This document shows positions 29,063 through 37,285 of a stretch of DNA of 64,000 nucleotides, piece after piece; the stretch's first letter is position 1; each line of letters starts with the position of its first letter. The notes below the pieces were generated by a model. The model ran no database searches. It had not been told where the DNA came from and saw only the letters and a list, made by a program, of their open reading frames with translations. This stretch comes from Methanosarcina barkeri 3. GTDB taxonomy: Archaea > Halobacteriota > Methanosarcinia > Methanosarcinales > Methanosarcinaceae. The position numbers and the translations under genes were made by a program. Location: assembly GCF_000970305.1 (NCBI RefSeq), contig NZ_CP009517.1, positions 1,116,001 through 1,180,000 on the forward strand. The letters run 5' to 3'.

Positions 29063-29860
29063 TCACAATACTTCATCCAAACTCCCACTTCTATATCCCT
29101 TAAGATCAAGGGCAATATAAGAAAAACCACAGTCCTGCAATACCTCTAATATTTTATCTCGCATGTTTACCCCTTTTTCAAATTCTTCGGGCAGCAGCTC
29201 GATTCTTGCAATTTTACCATGCAGTCTTACACGCAGATTTGAAAACCCCAAATCGTGCAGCAAATCTTCTGCGTGTTCTATAATTTGTAGCTTTTCAACT
29301 GTAATTTCCTCCCCATATGGAATTCGTGATGCAAGACATGAAGCTGATGGTTTGTTCCAGAAATCAAAGCCGCATTCTTGAGCCAGTTGCCTTATCTGTT
29401 TCTTTTGGATTCCAAGTGAGAGAAAAGGATGAAGTATTCCTTCTTCATTACTTGCCTGAAGTCCTGGGCGATATTCATCGAGATCGGAAGCGTTAATTCC
29501 ATCAGCTATTTTTGAAATCCCCAGTTTTTCAGCCTGATCTTTTAATATCCTGGCAGATTGTTTTTTACAGATGTAACAGCGATTAGGGCTATTTTTCCTG
29601 AACTCTTCATTTTCCAGAATAGGAAATGGAATTATAGAGCAGGATAACCCGAACTTGCGTGCGTTTTTCTTCGCTTCCTTAATCGCTCTTCTGGGGACAA
29701 GAGGCGCATCAAATAGTACACATTTTACCTTATCCTGAAGTACCTTTTGTGCAAATAATGCAAGCAAAGTACTGTCTATCCCTCCTGAATATGAAACAAG
29801 TAAATACTCTAAGCCTGCAAGTTCTTTGAGCAACGCATCCTGTACATTTTCATCTTCCAT
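29063..29860 (-). CDS. LarE-like ATP-dependent sulfur transferase (PP-loop)
   Basis: A 265-residue protein from ATG 29860. The PP-loop SGGIDST (residues 25-31) activates a substrate with ATP. NRCYICKK carries a CxxC, and SASCLASRIPYG is the LarE-type signature with the cysteine that donates sulfur. LarE converts the nicotinic acid adenine dinucleotide derivative into the thiolated nickel-pincer cofactor; many archaeal homologues have other or unknown acceptors. No LarB or LarC is seen here. The operator at 29928 lies upstream, so it is probably part of the sulfur regulon. An open frame extends to 30016, but that would cover the operator. Confidence 0.82.
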   Translation of the reverse strand: MEDENVQDALLKELAGLEYLLVSYSGGIDSTLLALFAQKVLQDKVKCVLFDAPLVPRRAIKEAKKNARKFGLSCSIIPFPILENEEFRKNSPNRCYICKKQSARILKDQAEKLGISKIADGINASDLDEYRPGLQASNEEGILHPFLSLGIQKKQIRQLAQECGFDFWNKPSASCLASRIPYGEEITVEKLQIIEHAEDLLHDLGFSNLRVRLHGKIARIELLPEEFEKGVNMRDKILEVLQDCGFSYIALDLKGYRSGSLDEVL

Positions 29861-29927
29861 GACTGAATACCGACCTTTAAAGTTAAGTTTTTTGACTATA
29901 CCGGAAAGGTTAAATTTTCCAAGAACA

Positions 29928-29941
29928 TTCACAATTGTGAA
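29928..29941 (-). promoter_or_regulatory. Perfect operator in the LarE-like promoter
   Basis: TTCACAATTGTGAA, exact, directly next to a minus-strand TATA-like TTTTAAAAC (about 29943-29951) and 68 bases before the start at 29860. It is also between this gene and the divergent carrier gene at 30052. Confidence 0.7.
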
Positions 29942-30051
29942 TGTTTTAAAATGGACATTATTAGTAATAATACTTTTGTCCAGAAAACGAGAGTGAAGAT
30001 AGAGTTCCAGATTCAAAAGTGAGACAAAAATGTAAACATTAAAGAGGAAAC

Positions 30052-30330
30052 ATGAAAATTCGAATAAAAACCTTTGCTCAGATAAAGGACGTTCTAGGAG
30101 CTGACAGTCTTATTGAATGCCAGGATGACACCTCAATGAGCGAACTTCTTAAAGTTCTTCGCAAGAGAGCCGGAAAATCCGAAGATCAGCTTTTTTCCAG
30201 GGACGGAGAGCTGCACGGTAATTTGGTTTTGATGATGAATGGTGCACGGGTTTTCAAAGAAGATATTGATTCTCTCATACTTTCAGAAGGAGACGAAATT
30301 ACACTTCTTTCTCCAGTTTCAGGAGGATAA
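30052..30330 (+). CDS. MoaD/ThiS family sulfur-carrier protein
   Basis: A 92-residue ubiquitin-fold protein ending in LLSPVSGG, the C-terminal GG that is adenylated and then thiocarboxylated. The fold signature MKIRIKTFAQIKDVLG and DEITLLSP are typical. By family it donates sulfur for molybdopterin, thiamin, tRNA thiolation or, in archaea, acts as a protein modifier. The E1-like enzyme at 25273 could be its activator. GAGGAAAC precedes ATG. It begins a short run with the two methanogen DUF genes downstream. Confidence 0.9.
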   Translation: MKIRIKTFAQIKDVLGADSLIECQDDTSMSELLKVLRKRAGKSEDQLFSRDGELHGNLVLMMNGARVFKEDIDSLILSEGDEITLLSPVSGG

Positions 30331-30466
30331 TCCTTAACGAAAAAGATTAAGAAAATAATCTAAGGAAAAACATCAGTTTCCAAGGAAATCTTAATTACAA
30401 AAGTTGAATTTGAGGGTTGACCTTGTAATCCATTTTTGCAGATCAAAATATGTAAGAGATGATTTC

Positions 30467-30925
30467 GTGACCGGTGTAAAAGTGCTTCTCATGATGGGAT
30501 GTCCCGAGGTCCCAATTCAAACCAGTATTGCCCTGTATCTTTCCCATAAGCTGACCAAACTGGGATTTGATGTAACTGTTGCCGGGACAACTGCCGCAAG
30601 CAAACTTTTGAAGGTGTCTGATTCCGACGGGTATTATGTAAAAAGGCTGGTAGATCTTGATAAAACCATAGCGGATATAATTGAAAAAAGGACGGATTTC
30701 GACGTATGCTTCTCCTTTATGCATAACGATGCCGGAATGACTTATGCAACGACGATGAGCTCCATTTCCCAAGCCAGGATGTACTCTATAGTTTTTGGTA
30801 GGAACGCCGAAGGTCTGGCCGAAACCATAGAGTTCGACTGTGAAAAGATTGTCTCGCAGGATGTTCACAACCCTGTTCGCCTCAAGAACAAACTGGATAA
30901 AGTGACTGAGGAGGTCACGAAATGA
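30467..30925 (+). CDS. DUF1890 methanogen-conserved protein
   Basis: A 152-residue protein with VKVLLMMGCPEVPIQTSIALYLSHKL, the DUF1890 start, found with DUF1894 in methanogens; function unknown. I choose GTG 30467 (MTGVKVLL), preceded by GAGAT; the frame is open to a TTG at 30404. Conserved C33 region and HNDAGMTYATT could be functional. It overlaps the DUF1894 gene by four bases (ATGA), so the two proteins are probably made together. Confidence 0.85.
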   Translation: MTGVKVLLMMGCPEVPIQTSIALYLSHKLTKLGFDVTVAGTTAASKLLKVSDSDGYYVKRLVDLDKTIADIIEKRTDFDVCFSFMHNDAGMTYATTMSSISQARMYSIVFGRNAEGLAETIEFDCEKIVSQDVHNPVRLKNKLDKVTEEVTK

Positions 30926-31311
30926 GTTGTATTGAGCAAATGAAGTATACAATTCACCTGGAAAAAACAAGTTTCAAGGACGCTAGAGAGTATATTGAGG
31001 AAAATTCGGACGAGGTTTACTATGTATCCCCAGGGTACAAAATCTTCAAGGACTACTATATAATAGGGATCCCACCCGTTGCGGTTGGGGCGAAAGGCAA
31101 TACTCTAATTTTTACCTATACAAAACCCTGCCACGGAAGCTTTGTCCTGAGCATAGACAGCGAAGACAGTGTAAATGAGATAAGTCGGCTCAGGGAATCG
31201 GAGAAACAAAAGGATCCGACCTCATTAAAGAAAAGCAAATCTCCTGAAAGTTCCAAAGTATCCGCAGCTAGCTACCAGGATATGTGGAAAAAAGAAGATC
31301 TGGAAAGCTGA
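30922..31311 (+). CDS. DUF1894 methanogen-conserved protein
   Basis: A 129-residue protein. Residues 1-90 (KYTIHLEKTSFKDAREYI, YYIIGIPPVAVG, TKPCHGSFVL) are the DUF1894 core; the last 40 residues are a charged tail. Function is unknown, but the pair with DUF1890 is conserved in methanogens and so is likely tied to methanogenesis. Its start overlaps the DUF1890 stop. A miniature mobile element lies 120 bases downstream. Confidence 0.87.
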   Translation: MSCIEQMKYTIHLEKTSFKDAREYIEENSDEVYYVSPGYKIFKDYYIIGIPPVAVGAKGNTLIFTYTKPCHGSFVLSIDSEDSVNEISRLRESEKQKDPTSLKKSKSPESSKVSAASYQDMWKKEDLES

Positions 31312-31430
31312 CCGCAATAAAGATAACAGAAGTAAATTACAGAATTTTATAGTTTTGAAATAAATTAATGTTCGCATATATGGTATTGACAAAGAGGATC
31401 TCAAATTAATTTGGAGAATATCTCATTTAA

Positions 31431-31558
31431 ATAGGACTTACGCACTTATACTACAAAATCAATTACGACAACGACTGTAGATTAAAATCAAGTTTTAGAC
31501 CATTAATGGTCAATGGTCTGATGATGTTAATTCTTCAGTTCAACTGCGTAAGTCCTAT
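31431..31558. mobile_element. MITE with 14-bp perfect terminal inverted repeats
   Basis: ATAGGACTTACGCA (31431-31444) and TGCGTAAGTCCTAT (31545-31558) are perfect inverted repeats flanking 128 bases without coding capacity. TAA on both sides looks like a 3-bp target duplication, the pattern of IS5/IS1031-type elements. An internal AGACCATT-AATGGTC inverted repeat is present. The element needs a transposase from elsewhere in the genome. Confidence 0.8.
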
Positions 31559-31597
31559 TAAATTAAGATCCTCCAGAATGCCAATGTTTTTGAATAA

Positions 31598-32608
31598 TTA
31601 AAGAGAGGCAGCAGAGCTCTCCCCTTCTCCATATGTAGGATGCCAGCGTAAAAAGTGCTTCTGGATGCGGTCAAAAATGTTCATGATCCCTATAACAACC
31701 GCTATCATAAGGATCATGCCTGCGGTCACTTTATCATAGTTTGCAAACTGATGGTAGTACTGGATATACCAGCCAAGACCTGATGTTGCCGCAATCATTT
31801 CAGCCACGGTCAGTGTAATAAATGACAATATTAGCCCTATCATTGCACCAGAAAATATAGACGGCAGTGCAGCAGGCAATAAGATTTTCCTTACCATTTG
31901 GTAATCCGAAAGATCGAGTGTGCGAGCGGAGTTGATGAGACGGGAGTCTACTGAAAACACTCCATTAACACAGCCAACAAGGATGGGCCAGAATGCTCCT
32001 ATAAATATTAAAAAGATCGAAGAAGCCCTGAAGGTTGGCAAGAGCACGAGAGAATATGGCAGATATACGGTCGCCGGAATAGGGGATACCGTTTTTGCAA
32101 TAGGATAAGTTACATCAAACAGTCTTTTTTTCCAGCCAGCATAAAGTCCTATTGGAATAGCAAGGGCAAGAGCAAGAAAGTACCCTGCAAAAAGGATGCC
32201 CAAAGAACTAACAATTCCTTCTATCATCTGTTTGGTATCGGTCTGAAAGACCATAAAAACCTTCGCTGGACCTGGAAAGATGAAAGAATCAAGCAGCGAA
32301 AGTTTTCCAAAAAGCAATTCCCATAGAAATAATCCCAGGGAAATAATTAGAAATATATCGGTGGTCGAAACAATCTTTTCATAATTTAAGTACACTTTTG
32401 CTCCGTATATAGTCGTAATCAGAAGAAGAAAGGCAACAAATGCCCTATTGTCACTTACCGCCTGATCAGGTGAATCCGGAAATCCCACTGTCATAATAAG
32501 AGTAGCAAACAAAATGGCAAAAATAGCTACTGACCTGAAGCCGTTACTGGATATTATGCCACTTCTTCCAATTATAGTGCCTAAGCTAAAGCTATTTTCT
32601 GACATCAT
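31598..32608 (-). CDS. ABC transporter permease, sulfonate/taurine/nitrate type
   Basis: A 336-residue permease. After an N-terminal extension with about four membrane segments, the core has the BPD_transp_1 loop (LILSFITLTVAEMIAATSGLGWYIQ, about residues 255-280) that contacts the ATPase. It belongs to the SsuC/TauC/NrtB family. The permease start overlaps the ATPase stop by four bases, and the binding protein is divergent at 34030. With the sulfur genes around it, import of a sulfonate or similar organosulfur compound is plausible but not shown. Confidence 0.85.
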   Translation of the reverse strand: MMSENSFSLGTIIGRSGIISSNGFRSVAIFAILFATLIMTVGFPDSPDQAVSDNRAFVAFLLLITTIYGAKVYLNYEKIVSTTDIFLIISLGLFLWELLFGKLSLLDSFIFPGPAKVFMVFQTDTKQMIEGIVSSLGILFAGYFLALALAIPIGLYAGWKKRLFDVTYPIAKTVSPIPATVYLPYSLVLLPTFRASSIFLIFIGAFWPILVGCVNGVFSVDSRLINSARTLDLSDYQMVRKILLPAALPSIFSGAMIGLILSFITLTVAEMIAATSGLGWYIQYYHQFANYDKVTAGMILMIAVVIGIMNIFDRIQKHFLRWHPTYGEGESSAASL

Positions 32609-33423
32609 ATAACCCTCCTCAATTCTTTTTCCTGATTTTTGGTATCTTCTACCGTATCCCCATATAATATAGAAAGCAGGTGTGACTTTAGAGCAAGGTA
32701 ATTGGGATCAATACTGAGGTCCTTACGGAGCCTTGGCCGATGGAACGGTACCTTGATTATTTCTTTTATACACCCTGGAGAAGGCGTCATGATAGCAACT
32801 CTGTCTGATAGCAAAAGGGCCTCGTCTATATCATGAGTAACAAAAAGAACTGTCTTGCGCTGTTCTCCTTCAGACCATAGGTGCAAAAGAAGGTCCTGCA
32901 TATATATTCTGTTGAGGGAATCAAGAGCTCCGAAGGGTTCATCCATAAGGAAGACTTTAGGATCCATGGAAAACATTCTGGCGATTGAAGTCCTCTGTCT
33001 CATTCCACCTGAAAGGGTACCTGGATATGCATCCTTGAATTTTTCAAGCCCTACAAGCTCAAGAAACTTCTGTGCTGTTTTCTCTATCTCTTTGGGTTCC
33101 CCAACATTTTTTGCGTGTTCAATCGCAAAGCAGATGTTTTCAAATATGGTCATCCAGGGAAAGAGTGAATAATCCTGAAACACGGTACCCCGGTCAGTTC
33201 CCGGTCCCTTTACACGGGTCCCATCTATGAGGACAGAACCTTCGGATGGAAAACGCAGTCCTGAGACTACATCAATCAGCGTACTTTTTCCGCAGCCTGA
33301 TGGACCAATCAGTGAAGTGAACTCTCCATTTCCTATGCTAAGGTTAACATCTGATAGGGCTTTATGGCCTGAGCCGTTATTTCCATAGGTCAGTGAGATG
33401 TTCTTCAGATCAATTGTTGCCGT
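32605..33423 (-). CDS. ABC transporter ATP-binding protein, SsuB/TauB type, with ACG in place of the start codon
   Basis: A 272-residue ATPase: Walker A GPSGCGKST, Q-loop FQDYSLFPW, signature LSGGMRQR, Walker B VFLMDEPFGALD, H-loop VTHDID, all intact. In-frame coding clearly begins near 33423 (ATIDLKNISLTYG), with a strong GGAGG at 33435-33431, but the codon seven bases after it is ACG, and no ATG, GTG or TTG occurs between there and the upstream stop. The first GTG in frame (33183) would remove Walker A. Either ACG is used, or an ATG was mutated or misread. Confidence 0.85.
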   Translation of the reverse strand, partial: TATIDLKNISLTYGNNGSGHKALSDVNLSIGNGEFTSLIGPSGCGKSTLIDVVSGLRFPSEGSVLIDGTRVKGPGTDRGTVFQDYSLFPWMTIFENICFAIEHAKNVGEPKEIEKTAQKFLELVGLEKFKDAYPGTLSGGMRQRTSIARMFSMDPKVFLMDEPFGALDSLNRIYMQDLLLHLWSEGEQRKTVLFVTHDIDEALLLSDRVAIMTPSPGCIKEIIKVPFHRPRLRKDLSIDPNYLALKSHLLSILYGDTVEDTKNQEKELRRVI

Positions 33424-34029
33424 TTTGATCCCTCCGTAAAAATTTAAAGCCGAAAGGGAAGGAAATCTTATATGCGATTTTTTCCAGACATAGGTTTGAT
33501 TTATAATTCATACCTTACACCATATATTGCCTCAAGTCATAGATTACAGGATAATCTTGACTGAAAGCTGTCGCCTTTGCATCTGAGTTTGCCTCTTGTT
33601 TTTTGCTTATTTTATTTTCATAGCCCGAGATGAATACACAATTTCAGCCTAGCAAAACTGAAAAAATTTCATGAATGTCTTAATGAAAGCAACGATACAT
33701 TTCAGGAAACTATTGTGAAAATGCATCCGGGTTATGACTCTTCATTAACCGAAGATGTATGATATATGCACGAAAACAAGGGATTTATATGCTGAGAATT
33801 AAGCCATTATTGGCAGAAATATCTCGATTTTGAGTTTTTTGCGGTAAAAGCAGCTTTAAAGGAGGAAAAAAGCTGAAAAATGCGGCAATTTCGCCTGAAT
33901 TAAACAGTTTCTGTATAATTAAAGGCTATTTTTACTCGAATATCGATTTATAAATTCCTCATTATCCTATGGACACCTCAAGTTAATGGTTTTTTGGCAT
34001 TAGCCAGAAGAAACTCGATGGAGGTACTT

Positions 34030-35157
34030 ATGGATAAAAAATATATTTTCGGGATATTTATTGCTTTAATTACGTTTGCAGGCATTAGCGCAGTTCTGCT
34101 TAACCAGGTAGACTCTTCGAATTCAGGCGGTTCACAGGAAGTGAATACCTCAATTCCTGCTGAACAGAGTGTTAATACTTCAACTAATACTTCAACTTCT
34201 GAACTCAAGACTGTAAGGCACGGATACCTGCCTTCAAACGGGGACGCACTTATTTTCATAGCAAAGGAAGAGGGTTTCTGGACTGAAGAAGGCTTAAACG
34301 TGGAACTATATCAGTTCACAAAAGGCACAGAGGGTTATAATTCATTATTTGGTAACAAGCTCGATACAGTAGGAGCGGGGACATCCGATCCTGCCACTTA
34401 CATTGCGCAAGGGGCCGATATTACAATTATAGGCGGGCTGATGAGTGAAGGCCAGTTTCTGGTAACTGCTCCTGAGAATTCAAAGGCTCTTGCAGACCTC
34501 AATAACTGGAAAGGTAAGAAAATTGCGACAATAACCATGTCCAATGGAGACCTGATCTACAAGTCCGCACTGAAGAAAGCAGGCATAGACTGGAAAAATG
34601 ATGTAACTTTCCTCGAGTTAGGTTCACCCAATGCAGTGTTGGAGGCAGTAAAGACCGGAAAAGCCGACGGCGGGATAATATGGATTCCATATGAAATACT
34701 TGCACAGCAGCAGGGACTGTCCATAGCATCATACTCATATCAGTACTATGATAACCATCCATGCTGCCGGATTGCTTTGAAAACCGGGACATTGAATAAA
34801 GACAGGAATACTTACGTGAAGTTTGAAAAGGGCCTGATAAGAGCATATAAGTTATTCAGTGAGAACGAAAATAAATCCGTAGATGATATTCAGAAGTATG
34901 TCAAGGTCGACAAAGAGGCTATCCGCCAGTCAACCTGGAGTAATTACTTCTATGCGTCGCCTGATCCCAATACAAATGGTGTGAAGGAATACTATCAGAT
35001 GATGAAGGACAGCGGGTACATAGATACGGATGTCAAGATCGAGGACCATATAGACAATACGGTCTACAAAGAGGCCCTTGAAGAGCTAATTGCGGAGAAT
35101 CCTGACGACCAATTTTACCAGAAATTGCTGTCGGAATATAAAGAAATGAATACATGA
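34030..35157 (+). CDS. ABC transporter substrate-binding protein (NMT1/SsuA-like)
   Basis: A 375-residue secreted binding protein. ATG 34030 has GGAGG five bases before it; the frame continues upstream but without good signal. Residues 1-25 are a signal anchor (KYIFGIFIALITFAGISAVLL) without a lipobox, followed by a Ser/Thr/Asn linker and a two-lobed NMT1-like domain starting KTVRHGYLPSNGDAL. It has the typical pattern YIAQGADITIIGG. Divergent from the ATPase and permease. A truncated copy of its 5' end, including promoter, is found at about 35540-35905. Confidence 0.87.
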   Translation: MDKKYIFGIFIALITFAGISAVLLNQVDSSNSGGSQEVNTSIPAEQSVNTSTNTSTSELKTVRHGYLPSNGDALIFIAKEEGFWTEEGLNVELYQFTKGTEGYNSLFGNKLDTVGAGTSDPATYIAQGADITIIGGLMSEGQFLVTAPENSKALADLNNWKGKKIATITMSNGDLIYKSALKKAGIDWKNDVTFLELGSPNAVLEAVKTGKADGGIIWIPYEILAQQQGLSIASYSYQYYDNHPCCRIALKTGTLNKDRNTYVKFEKGLIRAYKLFSENENKSVDDIQKYVKVDKEAIRQSTWSNYFYASPDPNTNGVKEYYQMMKDSGYIDTDVKIEDHIDNTVYKEALEELIAENPDDQFYQKLLSEYKEMNT

Positions 35158-35653
35158 CCGCAGTTATTGCTCGCCTTAAGAATGAATCTTTTACAAGAAG
35201 AATCATTGAAATTAAGGAAACTATAGTCGTAATCATGAAGAGTATTATACTCTTCATATTTACTGACATGTATACTCTTCATATTTACTGGCATTTTATT
35301 TTTATTGCATAAAGCAGAAGAGGCTATATTATTGTTTGTGGACTTGTTAGCAGACATCTCCATTTTTATTGGTTTTAGTGAATCAGCTCCTACACGAATG
35401 CGGAAGTAAACCTTTTCTCAAAGCTGGATTCAAAGATGAGGATTCAAATTTACAGAATATTCGCTATATTGTAGAGAAATCAGTTTGAAGGAAAAGTAAA
35501 AGGAATCAAGACACTTTTGCCGAAACAAAACGGTTTATGTGTAGATCAAGGCAATATTTACTTAAAAAAGGATTTATAAATCCCTTATTACTGTTATTAA
35601 GCCTCCAATGGTAGTTTTTGTTACTGGCCAAAAAAACATCTGTGGAGGAACTG

Positions 35654-35905
35654 ATGGATAAAAAATATTTACTTATCGAGTGTCTGTGTGCTATTTTTGT
35701 ATTTGCAGGCATCTTTTTAATGCTACTAAAACCCGATAGCTCGTCGGATTCGAGGAGATTACAGGATTTCTATACTCCACCTATTGTTGATTGCTGCAGT
35801 GGTTTTGAGAACTTTTCTACGAATACTTCGAATGATACAAATGATTCTACACATGATATCAAGACTCTCAGGAACACTACTAGCTCTCAAAAGGTGAATC
35901 TATGA
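35654..35905 (+). pseudogene. Truncated duplicate of the substrate-binding protein N-terminus
   Basis: ATG 35654 (GGAGG upstream) begins MDKKYLL, as does the binding protein, and the signal anchor, linker and IKTLRN segment align with its first 70 residues. It then ends after 83 codons. Upstream DNA (GATTTATAAATYCCTYATTA... and GCC-AAAA--C) is also shared with the region before 34030. It is a partial gene duplication; a short secreted peptide could still be made. Confidence 0.6.
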
Positions 35906-36040
35906 CCCAGGTTGAGGTTCGACCTTTGAATAAGGCTTTCTGCACTGGTAAAGTAGAGACTCTTTTTGTGTTCCAATATTATGAGCAAAATTGAGCTTTC
36001 TAATAGATTGATACCGAGTTAATAGTTTGCTTGAAGGTAG

Positions 36041-36118
36041 TTCAGGCACTTTTTGCCGTAAAAAAGGGATTTTTATACTAACAATGAGTATTATAGATTG
36101 TCAGTTCACAATTGTGAA
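36041..36118 (+). promoter_or_regulatory. Promoter-operator module (tRNA-Cys type), copy without intact tRNA
   Basis: GGCACTTTTTGCC, a TATA-like TTTATACT (36072-36079) and, 26 bases later, an exact TTCACAATTGTGAA (36105-36118). A very similar block is at 50154-50231. Functional tRNA-Cys genes at 47727 and 51712 have the same spacing. Here only a decayed tRNA-like sequence follows. Confidence 0.65.
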
Positions 36119-36125
36119 TTAGCGT

Positions 36126-36175
36126 TTGTAGAATGATAGAAGGCTACAAAATTGCCGACCAACTTCACTCTACAA
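36126..36175 (+). other. tRNA-like remnant after the operator
   Basis: TTGTAGA (36126-36132) and TCTACAA (36169-36175) are complementary over 7 bases, and between them is ATAGAAGGCTACAAAATTG, which resembles the D-arm of the tRNA-Cys genes (CAGAAAGGCTACGCAATGG). The anticodon and T arms are gone. Probably a decayed tRNA-Cys. Confidence 0.35.
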
Positions 36176-37285
36176 CCTGAAAATTTGGAGATTAAACATT
36201 CGGAGAGGCTGTCTAAGAGTTTTCTGAAGATACAAAGAAAACTGAATCCACGAGAGGTAAAAAAATAAAGGAGGTGATACTCACCTTTGAAAAGAGGTTC
36301 AAATCTAGGTAGATGTACAGCAAATTGTTAACCTGAAAGCTTTAAGGGCTGCAAGAGTAGTTTAACAATTTCTGAACTTGCTTAGCTAAATATGGAAACC
36401 TCAGTTGCTAAAAAATACACAAAATCGTTTGCATAACCCACAACATATTAACATAAAATTCCAGTATGTCAAACAGACATAACATCATTTATACAATCCA
36501 CATCCACAGAAATTCACAAAAATAATATCAATTTTCATATTTCTTAAACAACAAAGAAAGAATTATACCGTTCTTTATTAGAAAATACTAGTACATAGAT
36601 TCCAAAATAAACTCTTTGTTTAACAGAAATTCGTTAATCAATAGATCTATTCAAAGGTCAGGTTTGTGACACACTTTGGAATCGCAGTGCTAGATAAATC
36701 GGAATAGATACTATAATAGTGAATTTTTGCTGGGTGTTGAGTATAAATTGAAGACTCAAAAAGTAAAAAACTTGAGAGGAATGCTGAGATGACGAAAAGG
36801 CTACGCAGTGGACTGCAGATCCATTTATACCGGCTGAGTTCGGGTCTTAGCTTAGAGATTCTTCTGCAGAGATAAGAGATTAAAGGGACACTTAGATTCG
36901 AACCAGAATAAAAAGACTGTGCTGCTATATGATAGTTCTTGGCTTTTTTAAGAATTTCTTCATAGCTGAGCAATTATATACCTGATTTTTTTCTCTTCTT
37001 AGTCCATTTTCGGGGCTCACGCTAAAAATCCAAGCTTCAGTGCCTGAAATTTTTCTCCTGTTAATATAATCCCTTTCCTAATGTTGCTTGGCTCTTCTTC
37101 AATCATTTCTGGGAAAAATGCGCAAAAATAAGTTAAAACTGCGCAAATAGGAAAGCTTATGAGAACTCATGATGACTTCATTGCTTTTTTAGTGTTTATG
37201 TTCTGCAGGCATTTTAGTAACACCGTTAACAATATAACTTTGTAAATCTAATTAACTGTTAGATAAGAACCAAAGTTCAGCTCAA
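36176..37285. other. Gene-poor gap around the degenerate tRNA-Cys
   Basis: Apart from the tRNA pseudogene I see no supportable gene. AAAGGAGGTGA-TAC-TCACCTTT (about 36268-36290) is an inverted repeat, followed by a T-arm-like GAGGTTCAAATCTAGG; this may be another tRNA remnant. A hydrophobic minus-strand frame (36647-36973) lies across the tRNA and is rejected. Confidence 0.35.
36783..36852 (+). pseudogene. Degenerate tRNA-Cys (GCA)
   Basis: Acceptor GCTGAGA/TCTTAGC, D arm, anticodon stem GTGGA/TCCAT and loop CTGCAGA with anticodon GCA are good, and U73 follows. The T arm is damaged: the expected GGTTCGATTCC is GGCTGAGTTCG, one base short and without the conserved TTC, so the B box is lost. 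There is no operator in front. Likely inactive. Confidence 0.65.

Noticed and set aside
33660-33760. Open stretch (KFHECLNESNDTFQETIVKM) as a gene
   Set aside because: About 30 codons without a start codon or ribosome-binding site; at most a fragment of an unknown gene.
36647-36973. 108-residue minus-strand frame starting MLSYEEILKKAKNY
   Set aside because: It runs antisense through the degenerate tRNA-Cys, lacks a ribosome-binding site, and its second half is low-complexity.
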